Assembly: GCA_027919835.1 (NCBI GenBank)
Contig: JANVFP010000011.1
Location: 62,001-126,000, forward strand
Length of the DNA: 64,000 bases
Source: Lentinula raphanica
Lineage: Eukaryota; Basidiomycota; Agaricomycetes; Agaricales; Omphalotaceae
Direction of reading: 5' to 3'
Position numbers and translations under genes: made by a program. Below the pieces are notes generated by a model, which saw only the letters and a list, made by a program, of their open reading frames with translations, made no database searches and had not been told where the DNA came from. Of the stretch, positions 36,301 through 47,923 are shown piece after piece (position 1 is the first letter of the stretch; each line of letters starts with the position of its first letter).

Positions 36301-39300
36301 TCTTTTGGATATGTTAGCATCTGTTATACGAATCGGTGGCCAGGGTTTTGTCAAAACTGCGCGTATGTCTGCAATCAAACGGTCTCATCATTCTGGACTT
36401 GTTGCAAGGGTCGAAGCAGGTGTGTTTTCTGCCCGGAAATCTTGACAATGCTCATACTTACTCGGCGACGATGGAAGCTGGTTTCCCGGATCCAGATGTC
36501 AGTTATTTGGAGGTGCTACTCGAATTGTTGTTGCTGTGAGAGTTTTAATTCTGCTATGTGCAACATTGCCTAAGTATTAATACAGCTACTTGCAATCTGA
36601 ACCAAAGGCATCCTGGGTACCCATAATGCACCCTCAAAACCTGGTTATCCAATCTACCGTTGTTGATCTGCTTCAGTCTATCATTGCTCGTGGAGAAGCG
36701 AGTGGCCTGTCCATAGATGTCATTGAAGCAGCGGTCATAGGAAAACTCTACTTCTGTATCCACATGGATCGATTAGCCCTTCAAAACAAGCTACTACATC
36801 TCCTTCATTCGGTCATCTCAGCGTCCATAGCCGTGGATGAACCTGCTCGGCGGATAACTGTCGGGAAACAGCGTCCGGAAGAGGCTCTGAATAGTGGTGA
36901 TGGTGATGAGTTACATGCTCGGGGATACTCGATGAACCCACTACTGACACAGACTTTGGTCGACGGGATCGTCACTCCGACAAATCAACCCATACTGCAA
37001 CATTGGCTGGATTTCGTGTTGATGGCTATACCACAGTTCCAACCGATGCTACAAGCAGTGGTAGCGCCTCTCAATGAATGCGTGGACAGGAAACTGCTAC
37101 TCTCGCTGAAAGACCTTCTCAAGGCATCTAAGAACGACGAAGAGTTTGCCTCGGATATACATTCTGCCACCTCGGATGCAGAGTTCAATATGCTGCTCAA
37201 CGGTCTGGAGCGACTGGTCCTATTGAGCCTGACCTACACGTCGGATGTCAACATTATGGAAGATGACGCGTCCATCAATGCGGAGAAGGCCACAGAAGGC
37301 AGCGGCCTCCTTGGATACGTGTCGAATGTCTTCAGTTCGGACAACACCCAGCAATCGAGTGATGATCAGTTGACGGTAGGCGTTTGTGGCGTCACTCATC
37401 AACGAAATATTTTGACGGTTTTTGGTTAAGGTTCGTTCGCCCGGATATCACGCATTGAATGAGGGCGTTCGTGTCTTGTACCTCATTTGGGGCACACTGG
37501 AATGGACAGAACCTGAAGAGACAACATCACGACATGAATCGTTGGCCCTCATTTACAATCGGACACGGACACGGTGTCGTAGAGTACTCGAGCATATATT
37601 TCGTGTTCAGTCAGCAGAAGTCTTCGAGTCCATAGTCGACTGCTGGAATCGGGATCTGTTCGTGAGTCGTTCTGTTTCTCATTCATCTCTAGCCATGCAG
37701 AACTGTGCTGCGTAGGAATATCAAGTCTCTCCTGATGCTCCGTTTGAACTCGTTGACGTGCTTGTGTCAAGTGCGCAGAATGTTGTGCATATGATCTGCG
37801 AGAGTATATCCTTACGGCTGTCATCAACTTCTGAGAAAAGAAAGCAGTCGATGAATCCTGACTTGTGAGTTCACTCATCACAATTTGCCGCAGTGCACTC
37901 ATCCCCCTTCTTCAAAGAACTGATGCAGTGTTGTTCAAATACCTTGAGCAATATCTACAGCGTCTAGAAGGACCTCTTGCAATACAGGTCTGGGGCAGGT
38001 TTTTACAGCTTGCCAAGGAGATAGCTGGTAGCACTCGGGACTTCAAACCACAAACTTTTCCCACTCTTCGGTACGTAGATTGATATTCTTCCGCTTGCTT
38101 TTGAAAATAGATTGATGTCACCATAGATGTGCAACTTTGTTGGCTGAGAAGATAACACAGACAACAGCAGTGGAGGACAAGCGTGTCCGCAAAGAGTTGC
38201 AGGTATGTGCAATACCGTTGTTGTGAGTCGCAATGGGCTAACCGTCTTGCTCAGGATATCTTCGCAAAATTGCTGGACTCATCAGTAGGTTATGTCGGAC
38301 GGACATATGGCTCGACATCTTGGATTCGTCGTTCTGCCAATGATACATTATTGAGTAACGGAAGAGACTCACCGACTCCGGCTACTCGAGGTACCGTCTC
38401 ATCAATCTGCCACTCTACGCTCTGCTGACAATCTTCAGATGGCACGAAAATAGACGAAAAACTCAACGCGAGCACTACCTCATTTACGCCCGACACTCCT
38501 AAACCTGGTGCGGCTAACGAGGTCGCTGTACAGATCAACGATTTTATTGCCACAGTCGCCATCCCCAACATGCGTCGGATACTGATGGACAACGACAAGA
38601 TTTCCAGCGCATGCGCTAATATCGTCTACTACATCATAAGCCCGGCGCTAAAGGGTAAAACCAAGCCGATGGAGATTGAGCCCGTCATTGTGAACATGGT
38701 GTATGAAATGTCCAGGATACCTGCAGCGTTCAAGACCTGGAAGTCGGCTGTGACTGAGCTTCTGAACGATAACAAGGTCTTCAATGGAACCCCAGATGCA
38801 GCGGAGCCTTGGAAGCCTATCATCAGGACTGTGTTTGATTCTGACAAGACGGCGTTCCCTGAGTTGTTGAGTAAGTGACAGCGCCTTTGCTACTGTGTTT
38901 CTCATTGACAAGAACCCTTTCAGGTAAAATTTCAACGGCACCCTCAGCGAACATCTTCACAAATCGCGAATACGAAATGCTCGTCCGATCGCTAAACCTG
39001 CGGAGATTATCCTTCGTTTTACTGGCGGCGGACAAAAATCACTACCTCACTGTCCTGCCTTCAATACAGGAGAAACTCGTCGATGTTCTACGGAACGTCA
39101 CAACTCCTATCGTCCAGAGCGAGGTGTATCTCTGTATTCGTGTCCTACTCTGCAGACTTTCTCCACATAACCTGACCAGCTTTTGGCCGGTTCTGTTGAC
39201 GGAACTCGTAAGTTTTTGTCCACTAATCAGTTGTGGCGTTGAATACTGAATGCATTTCGTAGTATCGTATATTCGAACAGGTCATGTTGAGTCTCCCCTC

Positions 39301-39850
39301 AGATGGATCTGAAGATCTCCCTCTCATTTTGGCGGCGTGCAAATGTCTCGATCTGCTGATTGCAATACAAACGGAGGAATTCCAGATGTAAGCGCACCGT
39401 TCCGATCTATTGAGACGAGTTGTGTTGATCATGACTCGTAGACATCAATGGATGTTCGTGACGGATACTGTCGATGCAATATATAGACCGAATGACTGGT
39501 CACCAGAGGCGATGATGGATCAGCTCGCTGAGATCGCGGCGAGTCTTCCAAGGGTGAGTTTTTGTGATAATTCGACCTTTTTCGAGTCCTGAACTCTCAA
39601 ATAGACTTCTACCAACGGCAATGGTGATTTCAGTAGTCCTGCACCAAATGCCTCGACATTTGGTCCCCAGCGGCCGATGCGCCGACCAATGCTGACCTCT
39701 GTTCGTCAAATCGATAGTATTCGAGATCTGGTACCTTTCTTCAGTAGCATCAGCATCACGACCTACGAGAGTGTATACGCAAGTAATGGTAGTATAGATT
39801 GGGAGGCGATAGAGAAGGGGATCATGGACGATATGTTCGATGGACGATGA
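33348..39850 (+). CDS. DOP1: Dopey (Dop1) family protein
   Basis: Very large peripheral membrane-trafficking protein that, with Mon2 and Neo1, works at the Golgi/endosome and in cell polarity. The start at 33348 (MQKELHGNAKKTVSRISER) splices via GTAAGT into AAAQQAFASDPKYKKYTQQ with VEKCLNSFDNVHEWAD. That is the conserved Dopey N-terminal region, continuing KRLSQCLNPALPTGVHQRAL, DVYSHILAVLG and PWSFFFQ-type helices (SPSFFFQNVWLVMLTTPSAR). A long helical middle follows. The C-terminal part has MRRILMDNDKISSACANIVY, then RQIDSIRDLVPFFSSI, TTYESVYASNGSIDWEAIEK and DDMFDGR before the stop at 39850. About 17 short introns interrupt it. Length (roughly 1,850 residues) matches fungal Dop1. It looks intact. 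Confidence 0.88.
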
Positions 39851-40166
39851 GATTGTGTTGGAAGCATTCAACCATTCTTTTTTTGGATAGTGAATATGTG
39901 ATACCTTCGTTCCTGTTGGACGCGTCATTTGATACCTACGAGCACTCATGTCTATTATGCAGATGTATTAATTAATTAACACTTGTAAAAAAGAGCATGA
40001 ACATTCTTGTAACCACTTTGAAATTGCTTTGACCTTTCACTCGACCACGCCAACAGGATAACAGCCTTTTTTCGGTTCCAAGACCAGAAGCCACTTTACG
40101 TGCGCGCGAAGCAAGAAGTTTTTGATGACCCATTGTGCTTCATTCCGGGATTGATTCTCAACGACC

Positions 40167-42620
40167 ATGGGCTTCTTCTCTCGCTCTCGCAGCTCAGATA
40201 CCAACGGCAACGGCAACGGCTCTGTTGATCAGAACTCGCTCTCCAATACCTCTCCGAGTAGCGTTCGGACGCTTTCTAGAAAGGAGAAGAAACGAGCAGC
40301 CAAGGAACAACAACTTTTGAAGATTATCTCTGATGAAGCTTCACTGTTCGAAGGCGAACAGCAACAGCAACAGCCTCCAGAAGAGAGGTTTTTACCTCTA
40401 ACTCTCGAACGACCGTTTTGGTGCACGGAAGCCAACGATCAAGACTATGGTTATCTCTCTTTCGAGAAGCACGTCGTTCTCGGCTTGGAGCAGGTCAATC
40501 GACTGGTCGATGTAGTCTGTGAAGAGCTCGTTTCGCGTGGTGGACTAGATACCCCTTTCATTTTCTCGACTTTGGCACTGGATGTGAACGCGGGTGCTGT
40601 CAAACGGCTGGCAAAAGCTTTTGTGGGCACCTGCGTCGTGCTTGTTGGCAGAGAAAAGGATGTGGCAGAGATAAAGTGGAGAGATGAAGCCAAGTTCGCG
40701 AATATGCACGAGCTTGGGATGTGTCTTCGCTGGGGACTGGCAAGGATAACTAGAATCATTGACGAAGCTGAGGTCAGAGGTCTGCTCAACTGGGAGCATT
40801 ATCTCCAATGGGCAGAGCAGGAACAAGGCAAGTCCACGTCGGACCATCCACGGACTCAAAATTACTGACTTTGCAGCGTCACAGCCCTCAACTATCCTCC
40901 AGATCATTTTCGATCGTTTCTACCCTCTTTGCAAACTCCTCTCAGGCTCATCCTCTTGACAATTCTCTCTCTTTTGGCTCGGCTCACAGCTCACAGCGCC
41001 ACGTCGGGACATACTCCTCCAACACTTTCTCCACTCTTTGGTCCTCTAATATTCGGTCTGGGACCCTCCGGACTGTCATTCAACCACACGTACACTTATT
41101 ACCTTCGCTCAGTCAATGCCATGGAGCATATTCTACTATCCTTCATTCGCTGGCAGAACACGCCAGACGCCACCGGAAGTTACTCAAACATTCTCACTGG
41201 AGGAACTGCGTCCGCTTTGGGAGTACCTCCTCGTCTCAAGGAATGGATTAAGGGATACCCAGCTATGCTCGATACCAATGCCAACTACCGTCTTTCTTCT
41301 CTTTCCTCCTCCGAACAACAACATCGTCCTCGCAAAGGTGCAAGAACGGTGCGTGTCACGAGTGTGAGGAGAAACGTGAAAACATATGACAAGGATCTGG
41401 TGAAGAATGCTGCATCATGGGGCGATCACTCTACAACAGGGATAGCTACGCCGTCATCGAGCCCAAATGGTAGCTTCGCCTCTTCCTACGAGTGGACCAG
41501 GATATCTCCTCCCAGCTATGGATATGATACATCCAGATTTCCACCCAAGTACTCGGACGCATACAGGAAAAGGTTGAATCTACCGAACTCCAGTCCTGAT
41601 TTGAGCTACAAGAACTCCTTATCTCCTCCAGTCGATTTCAACTCTCCACCACTCTCTGCCCTAACGTCGAGGACCGCGTTCAGCTTTGCTTCATCGGATT
41701 CTATAGGTGACCTGTTCTCTCCCAGTGGAAGCTTGGGCGGAAGAATAGGCGCAGGAGAAAGAGATTACAAGTCATTGACAGACGAAAAGTGGGGCAACTT
41801 TGAAAATGCCGGGTTCGGAGGGGATGAGAAGACGGAGAAGAAGTTGCAGTTTGACCTCAATGAGAGTGCTCGAGCGGTATGTCGACTGAATCCGACCGCC
41901 AATTCGAGTTTCTGAGATTTTTCTTCCTTCTGTGATAGGCCCGGTCGGTCAAGCGTGAAACCCTCGACTGGTCATCCTTCACCTCCGCCGGATTTTCACG
42001 CTCAGACACACCGTTGAAAACCGCCTTGCAACTTTCCGTACCTCCTCAGCTTCCCAGCCTGAGTACTTCTCTCACTCCTATCACTTCTCCCACTTCTTCA
42101 GATCCATCTCCGCCTTTGACGCCTTCTGAGAGTAAGAAGCTGAAGAAGAAAGCAAAGGTCGGTATCATCTTCGATTCGTTCCAGACTTGTTTGCTTATCT
42201 TCCGTTATACATTCGCCTTCATATAGAACACCGCCCCTACTTTCAGCTGGGATGTCGAGCCTGTTCTTGGCCCCGAACAGATTGTCGAAGAAGCATTTCT
42301 GGACGTTTACTGTGACTTGCTCCTTGGAAGCGGATGGAACGAAGCATTGCATGCGGTTGCTCCTGATAACAGATCGTGTAATTGGGCTATGGTAAACGAA
42401 TCTTCGTTGTATCTCCCATCTTGGAATATCCTTGCTCAAGGTCATCATTCTTCCCCCAATCTAGGTCGAATTCAAATCTCTTCCCTTGGATGACGCAGGC
42501 CGTCCACAGTCAGAGGAATATGTCCCAGGATCAGATCCACGGACGTCTAGCTCTCTGTTGGTGTTCGAGGAATATATCCCAAGTGAGTATCGGGAACAGA
42601 TGGCAAGGTCGAAAGAATGA
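40167..42620 (+). CDS. Msb1/Mug8-family (RhoGAP-like) polarity protein
   Basis: Fungal Msb1 relatives act around Rho/Cdc42 and cell-wall growth. Residues 1-60 are Ser-rich with a basic segment (RKEKKRAAKEQQ). The Msb1-like domain follows: YLSFEKHVVLGLEQVNRLVD, CEELVSRGLD-type motif (RGGLDTPFIF), GMCLRWGLARI, LNWEHYLQWAEQEQ. A GC-AG intron (40828-40884) leads to ALNYPPDHFRSFLPSLQTPL with RLILLTILSLLARLTAHS, SPLFGPLIFGLGP, and LLSFIRWQNT. A long disordered Ser/Pro tail and a final ordered part (FEEYIPSEYREQMARSKE) follow after three more introns. The start at 40167 (MGFFSRSRSS) is the first ATG. Rho-GAP activity is not implied; an arginine finger was not confirmed. Confidence 0.8.
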
Positions 42621-43084
42621 GTGAGTTGCGGGTAAAAAAAGAAAATACCAATGAAAAAGACACTTCGTGTGGCGATTGTTGAGGGACAAGGACTGATTTT
42701 TGTTTTGCTTTTTTTTCGGATGTTTTTTTTCTGTTGTAGGCTCGGGCCCTGTAGGCAATGTACCGCATTCCTTTCTTTCATTTTCCTTCTGGTTGTGTCA
42801 TTCGTTTGTTTTCTTATTGCTGGTCTATATTCTCGTTCTGTTATAACTGGGATTGCTTTACCACTGAAATAATGTGAGTTCGAACATGTTCTTCCTTTGT
42901 CACCTATTGTTAACAACCCATACTGTCTAGTAATTGCTCATATCGTATGGAATAGAACCCTTCATTTCGGCAGGTTCCACATCCTCAGTTCACCTGAGGA
43001 TCATACTGCTGTTTGCAGGCTGTAGGTGAACATGAAATTGAATCTCAACAACATTGAGCGAGGTATTGATATTTTGCGGTACCT
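42621..43084. other. Intergenic between Msb1-like gene and module A
   Basis: Poly-T-rich 3' flank of the Msb1-like gene. No gene seen. Homology to the repeated module begins near 43085. Confidence 0.35.
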
Positions 43085-43476
43085 GCCCTTTGTACATGTG
43101 TGTACAACAATGCCACAGAACGCGCGGTCACAACGTGTGTCGTGTGGCTTTATGTTATCCAATCCATCGATGGAAATCGGAAATCGAGAACAAAAATATT
43201 TTACTGAGAACTCTCACGCTGCTTTCTTCCTCATCTTTCACTCAACAGCCCCGAACGTGAAGGTACAAATGTCTTTTTTATTTTATAGACAAGTCAAGAT
43301 GAAGCAGACAATACTGATGATAGGATTTTTACAGCTTACAGACAAGGTATACTATATAAAGAGATGCAAGGCATGGAACATATCGCACAGGAAAGCAAAG
43401 AAATATGGGTAAAAAAAGCAGGAAAAGGTCATACCCTTGGAACAGCTGAGTTTCGTTTCTTTTCCTTCAGATCTGT

Positions 43477-44351
43477 TCATTGTTTCTGCAATAGGTTCGC
43501 GAGCGTCGAAAGAAGGCGACGGAATCGACGCAAACGCTTTGCGGGTACTGCAGTCCGAGTGGTGTCTCGGTCGACACTCGGACTGAGTTGATCGATAGTC
43601 TGGATGCCGTCTCGTTTTGTCGTCCTCCGAACCGTCTCCTCTCTCTCAGAATCGCGTGGATCACTAGCCCGACCAAGTTCGACCGAGGCTAGGTGAGGCC
43701 TGGTGGTGGTTGTCACGCATTCTCTGTGTTCAGGAGGGGATCTTGGGTTGGAACTGGCTCGTTTGGCGGTGGACAAGACGGAATCAGGCTTCGATTGCAT
43801 GGATGAAGTACGACGGGAAGTGAATTTCGAGCCATGCATGTAATACTCAGGTTTGATGTTTTCATCCTGGAAATAACAAATTTGAGTATTAGGTATTGTG
43901 GAGAAACGGATTGGAATGAGATACGACATACCGTTGGATGAGAACGGATGAAGCCACCATTTGATAGGTGCTTTGGTAGATCTGGCCTGCAGGGGATGAT
44001 CAGGTAACGTATTGTCGTCCAAGTGCTTGGGGGCCGTGATGTATACTGACGGACCGAACGCTCATTCAAAGTTGAGCGTTGACCGTCAGCGCGAGCTTCA
44101 CTCAAAGCATGGTTCCAATTGTTCGCATCTCTGTCGAAACCATACTCCTCGTTGACGCACTCGTTGTCGCCATAGGAGTCCGCTGCACTCAGCGACGTCT
44201 TGGAAGACGCAACCCAAGATATGAGCGCGGGAGACGAAGGTGGCGATGAAGAAAAGCCATTCGACAACGAGGGCGTCGATGGGATGGACAACGGTGGGAG
44301 ATTAGGGCGTTGGCTTGAACCGGGTCTTGTAGGCTGAGTCAAGGAGTTCAT
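43477..44351 (-). CDS. X-A: repeated-family Ser/Pro-rich protein, unknown function
   Basis: Three exons: 44351-44047, 43986-43932 and 43866-43477. Introns are 60 nt (43987-44046, GTATAC to CTGCAG) and 65 nt (43867-43931, GTATGT to TTCCAG). The 249-residue product begins MNSLTQPTRPGSSQRPNLPP, has a Ser/Pro-rich segment (LSIPSTPSLSNGFSSSPPSS), an acidic middle, a conserved NGGFIRSHPT core, YYMHGSKF, and a basic C-terminus (KRLRRFRRLLSTLANLLQKQ). No known domain was recognised. Paralogues are X-B and X-C. Upstream ATGs at 44444 and 44438 lie in a leader exon with a GTAAGT-TACAG intron; in this copy they are out of frame with the main ORF. It is divergent from YR1. Confidence 0.6.
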
Positions 44352-45721
44352 CGCTCACTGGCAGCTGTACACAATAGGTGGGTCAAAAGAACTTACTTGC
44401 TTGTTGTATTGACTGGCACTGTAGTGATGGCGAGTCATGTTCATGATAGTGATTGAAGTCTCGGAAGCGTGTGTAGGGCGGTGTCTAGCAGTGTGCTACG
44501 AGGAAGGTGAGAGTCCGGAAGTAGGAGGAGTCTGTCTTTTTATCCTTCCCGTTTGCCTACTTAGCGCCCTCTATCAATTTGTTAGGAACTTCCAATGTTG
44601 TAAAGCGATCATCAGGTGTCTAGAATTCCGAAAATGCGGAAGCAGCACGGGACAATATCTCTAGAATTGGAGGAAGGCTTAAGACTGGTCCAAATGCAGT
44701 GTAGAGGGTTGCTATCGGAGTTCGACTGAGAATATAATGAACATGTTGCAACTTCATTTCGACCATGTCTTCCACGAAATGACCGGTGGAAATATGATAA
44801 TGAAGGTCTAATTCTGCCTTGATGTGAGTAGTTTAAATCCTTCGTGATCATCTGGCTTTGTCAAGCTGACATTGGCAAAACCTAACATTCTGTGCGTCGG
44901 AAGGGGTGATAACAAGAGTCATGTCATTTCCTGAACGACCGGATTTCAGGTTATATGTTTGTGGGATTTGTCGCCCACAACACAAGGTTGGAGCCCATAC
45001 TTTTCGGTGTCTTCCTGTAATTGATGTTCATTTTCCTGACGACAGTGCCGTGTGCTATCTTGTGCTTCGTGGTGATGTTTTCGCCCACAATTACGCACCT
45101 CCATCAGACTATGGCATGTACTAGCCTATGTCTTTTTTGTCTCGGAGCAAGTTCTTACCACCGGCAGCGTGACTGTTTGAGTGGAAGTTAGCCCCACCAC
45201 TGTCCAGTGTTCCTGGATATCTTCACAGGGTTCAAGATGGCGTTCAAGGATCCCGGGCCCATGGGCGGTCAAAGACTGCAATGAGATTCCGGATGACTGC
45301 CAAAATTCATCGGTATGATCTGAGGTTTTTTTTCAAATGTTCAGCTGTAATTAGACATTGCTATGACATTTTTTGGTGTAGTGAGCGTATGTAGCTCATT
45401 TCGCAGTCGGTGGTAGACGTAGTAGTAGTACTGGCTACTACTCATACTCAGAGCGCTTTTGGATGCACATCTTGATTCTTGAACGTCGTGAGCGATGAAT
45501 TGAGTCATATTCTTGACTTGTGCGTGTAGAAGGTATTACCACCGCGACGAATGCCAGAAGTTTTGTAGAACTTCGTTCTCAACGGCGGCGAACGCTCGAA
45601 GTGATTCGTGAAGGGCCTGGCCCACTGGGACTTGACTCAATTTCCTTTCTCGTTACGTAATACAGAGACCCCTCTTCTGATACGCCAAGAAGACAGCCCA
45701 ATCTTCACTTTCCCGTCCACC
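44352..45721. promoter_or_regulatory. Divergent intergenic region between X-A and YR1
   Basis: This 1.37-kb spacer contains the X leader exon and intron, and must contain both promoters. Segments around 44560-44660 and 44930-45120 align with the matching spacers of modules B and C. A run of GTAGTA units lies near 45419-45432. Confidence 0.5.
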
Positions 45722-46879
45722 ATGCCACAGCAGCATGCCTTTGTAACGAATCTTCTCCAGAACAAAATACAGAACTTACAGATAAATATCACGGACACTA
45801 CGGAGACCAAACCAGTACCGCGTCAGAGCCGAACCTATCGTGCCCAGACGCCTTCCACCGTGTCTGACACGACAAAGAAGTCTAACCGCGCCAGCATTAT
45901 ACTCGATGCTAATACAATTCGAGTTCTACGCCAGGCAGCATCTCCCAGTACTATCCGCCAAATACAACGCGTGGATAAATTCCTCTTTTGGTGCGCTCAT
46001 CGCGATATCACCCCAGCAGACGTGTCACCACCATCGGAAATCCTACTGTGCAATTATTTCAGCACTTTCTCCTCTAAAACTACCATGGACGTGGTCAAAG
46101 CTCACAGCATCGCGATCAGGAGCTGGGTTGAAGGCAGGGGCTTTCGTTGGACTGGTGCCTCATTGTTAGACAGCATCATGAAAGGAATCAACAATGCTGC
46201 TAAACGGACGTCGCTGAAGATACTCAGAACTCCGGTGCACGTCGTCGACCTCAGAGTTCTCGTGAATCAACGCGTCAAACCGGCCAATAAACATTTCATC
46301 GCCTGCCGCAACGCTGCGGCCTCTACGGCTTTCTACGGGTTGTTCAAACTATGCGAGATTCTGCACGACACAAACGCTACTGAAAACTGGGCACCTAAAG
46401 TCCAGGATCTCACTTATCACTCCAATCGCGAACAGTGTACGCTACACCTACCTAGGACAAAAGCTGCACCGCGCTACGGTGAAGACATCACCTTCCCCCG
46501 TTTGGATTCGCATGTAGATCCTGATACAGACCCCATCTACCTTCTCCAGCAACATATTCTCATCAACAAATTATCATCGGACGATAACCTCTTTTCCTAT
46601 CGTCGTCCAAATGGTACACTCACTCGTATGCAGAAATCCACATTCCTTGAGGATTGTAATGATGTCTGGTGGAAACACGACTTCTCTGAAATGACAGATC
46701 CCTGCTTCAGACGCGGCGGGACGAGACACTACTTGGCCTCGGGCATAAGCAGCAAGGTCGTGAAAAAGATGGGTAGGCGGGAATCGGACGGGTTTCTACA
46801 TGACTTGAACTGGGAAGACATTGAAGCAGTTATTAGCATTCACCTGAAGAAACTCAACGCAATCCGAATTGCATATTAA
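45722..46879 (+). CDS. YR1: tyrosine-recombinase-like protein, degenerate catalytic site
   Basis: Start at 45722 (MPQQHAFVTNLLQNKIQNLQ), 385 residues, single open frame. Residues about 70-180 resemble the N-terminal SAM-like DNA-binding region of tyrosine recombinases (TIRQIQRVDKFLFWCAHRD, LLCNYFSTFSSKT). The C-terminal part has the catalytic fold in order, but residues are changed: the first Arg position reads FYGLFKLCEIL (Lys), the HxxR box reads PCFR (His lost), the His/Trp position reads GRRESD, and no Tyr follows (FLHDLNW). Related Agaricomycete proteins end this motif with a Tyr-Trp pair. It probably cannot perform recombination; a DNA-binding role is possible. Divergent from X-A. Confidence 0.65.
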   Translation: MPQQHAFVTNLLQNKIQNLQINITDTTETKPVPRQSRTYRAQTPSTVSDTTKKSNRASIILDANTIRVLRQAASPSTIRQIQRVDKFLFWCAHRDITPADVSPPSEILLCNYFSTFSSKTTMDVVKAHSIAIRSWVEGRGFRWTGASLLDSIMKGINNAAKRTSLKILRTPVHVVDLRVLVNQRVKPANKHFIACRNAAASTAFYGLFKLCEILHDTNATENWAPKVQDLTYHSNREQCTLHLPRTKAAPRYGEDITFPRLDSHVDPDTDPIYLLQQHILINKLSSDDNLFSYRRPNGTLTRMQKSTFLEDCNDVWWKHDFSEMTDPCFRRGGTRHYLASGISSKVVKKMGRRESDGFLHDLNWEDIEAVISIHLKKLNAIRIAY

Positions 46880-47923
46880 CAATTGACGAATATATGCCTA
46901 TGCTACAGATTCTTTTCAAGTAAGCCTTCTCATCAAGCTGTGACTACGTCTTACAAATTTGACACCATCCCAGTCTCTAGAAATCAGATTTATCAGTTGC
47001 TTCAGTTCTTCGCACATTCATTGCTCTACCGAAGGCCAGCTTTGTGTCTCGGAAGAGTCAATTCAACTCGACTCGAACCGAAAGAAATTAAGGGTTTCCC
47101 AATCTTCTATAGTAAGTACATACCAAATACCGTAGGGTCAGTAAATGGAAATGACACCTTTCTTACTCTTCAATATCTCAATCTATTTCAATCCTCATTA
47201 CCTGCGTGACTCAATAGTGTCTGACTTCGGAAGCTTTATCGATGGAACAACTACATTTCTGTCTACTCTAGTCTACTCTAGTATGTCGACCTTTGCGGCA
47301 TTGCCACGCCATCCATCCTCATTCAGGCCAAGATTGGCGCATATAGACAATCTCTTGGACATCATGATCCAGGTTCTTCAGCATCGTCTCTCGACTACCA
47401 CATAGGATCGCGTCTACAAGTTCAACAAGAACTCCGGGGATCTAATGGTTGGATTCTTGGTCATCGGCTTGAGGTGGACGGAATGCAAGAACATTTTTGG
47501 TCACTTGCGTCGATCAGGCTCCTGACTACAACATGCTGTATAGCAAGTCATTGTCTGTCCTCGAAACTATTCTTCACATGGAAAGCCTTGATCGTCCGTT
47601 ATGCGAGAGGATGTGCATGAGAATCACCAATAGTATGAAGTTGGTCAGTTTTCAAGCAGATCGTTGACGAGCCGGAGCGCTCGCTATTTCTTTTTGTGGG
47701 GGGTGTCAGGGTATCTAGACGATGAGACCTCGACGCGCCAAGGGCAGTCCTTGAGCAAGTGTTGCATGTAAAAATCAGTAGCACACTCACCATCAGACTT
47801 CCTCAGCTGGCATCAACTTCTTCATGACTATTCAAACATTCAAGTCGTTACAAGAAGCATATTAATATGGAACGTTATAAACATAGAGAAACGATGGAGG
47901 ATTTGAGAAGGTAGAGTGAACAT
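46880..47923. other. Intergenic between YR1 and the secreted-protein gene
   Basis: No convincing gene. A short tandem repeat TCTACTCTAG occurs near 47260-47280. The first about 45 nt after YR1 weakly resemble the flank of YR4. The rest is unrelated to the other module flanks. Confidence 0.4.

Larger units (their letters stand above)
43085..46879. repeat. Module copy A: X-A (minus) and YR1 (plus)
   Basis: First copy of the tandemly repeated divergent module. Its left flank (near 43085-43430) matches the flanks of modules B and C, including a shared 'cacgctgctttcttc' motif. It carries X-A, a 1.37-kb shared intergenic region, and YR1. The intergenic part contains the 'cagtgccgtgt' landmark near 45043, also found in modules B and C. 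Boundaries are approximate. Confidence 0.7.

Noticed and set aside
46859..46879. C-terminal Tyr of YR1 (also YR2, YR3) as a possible recombinase nucleophile
   Set aside because: It lies about 30 residues beyond the expected place and is absent from YR4, the otherwise best preserved copy.
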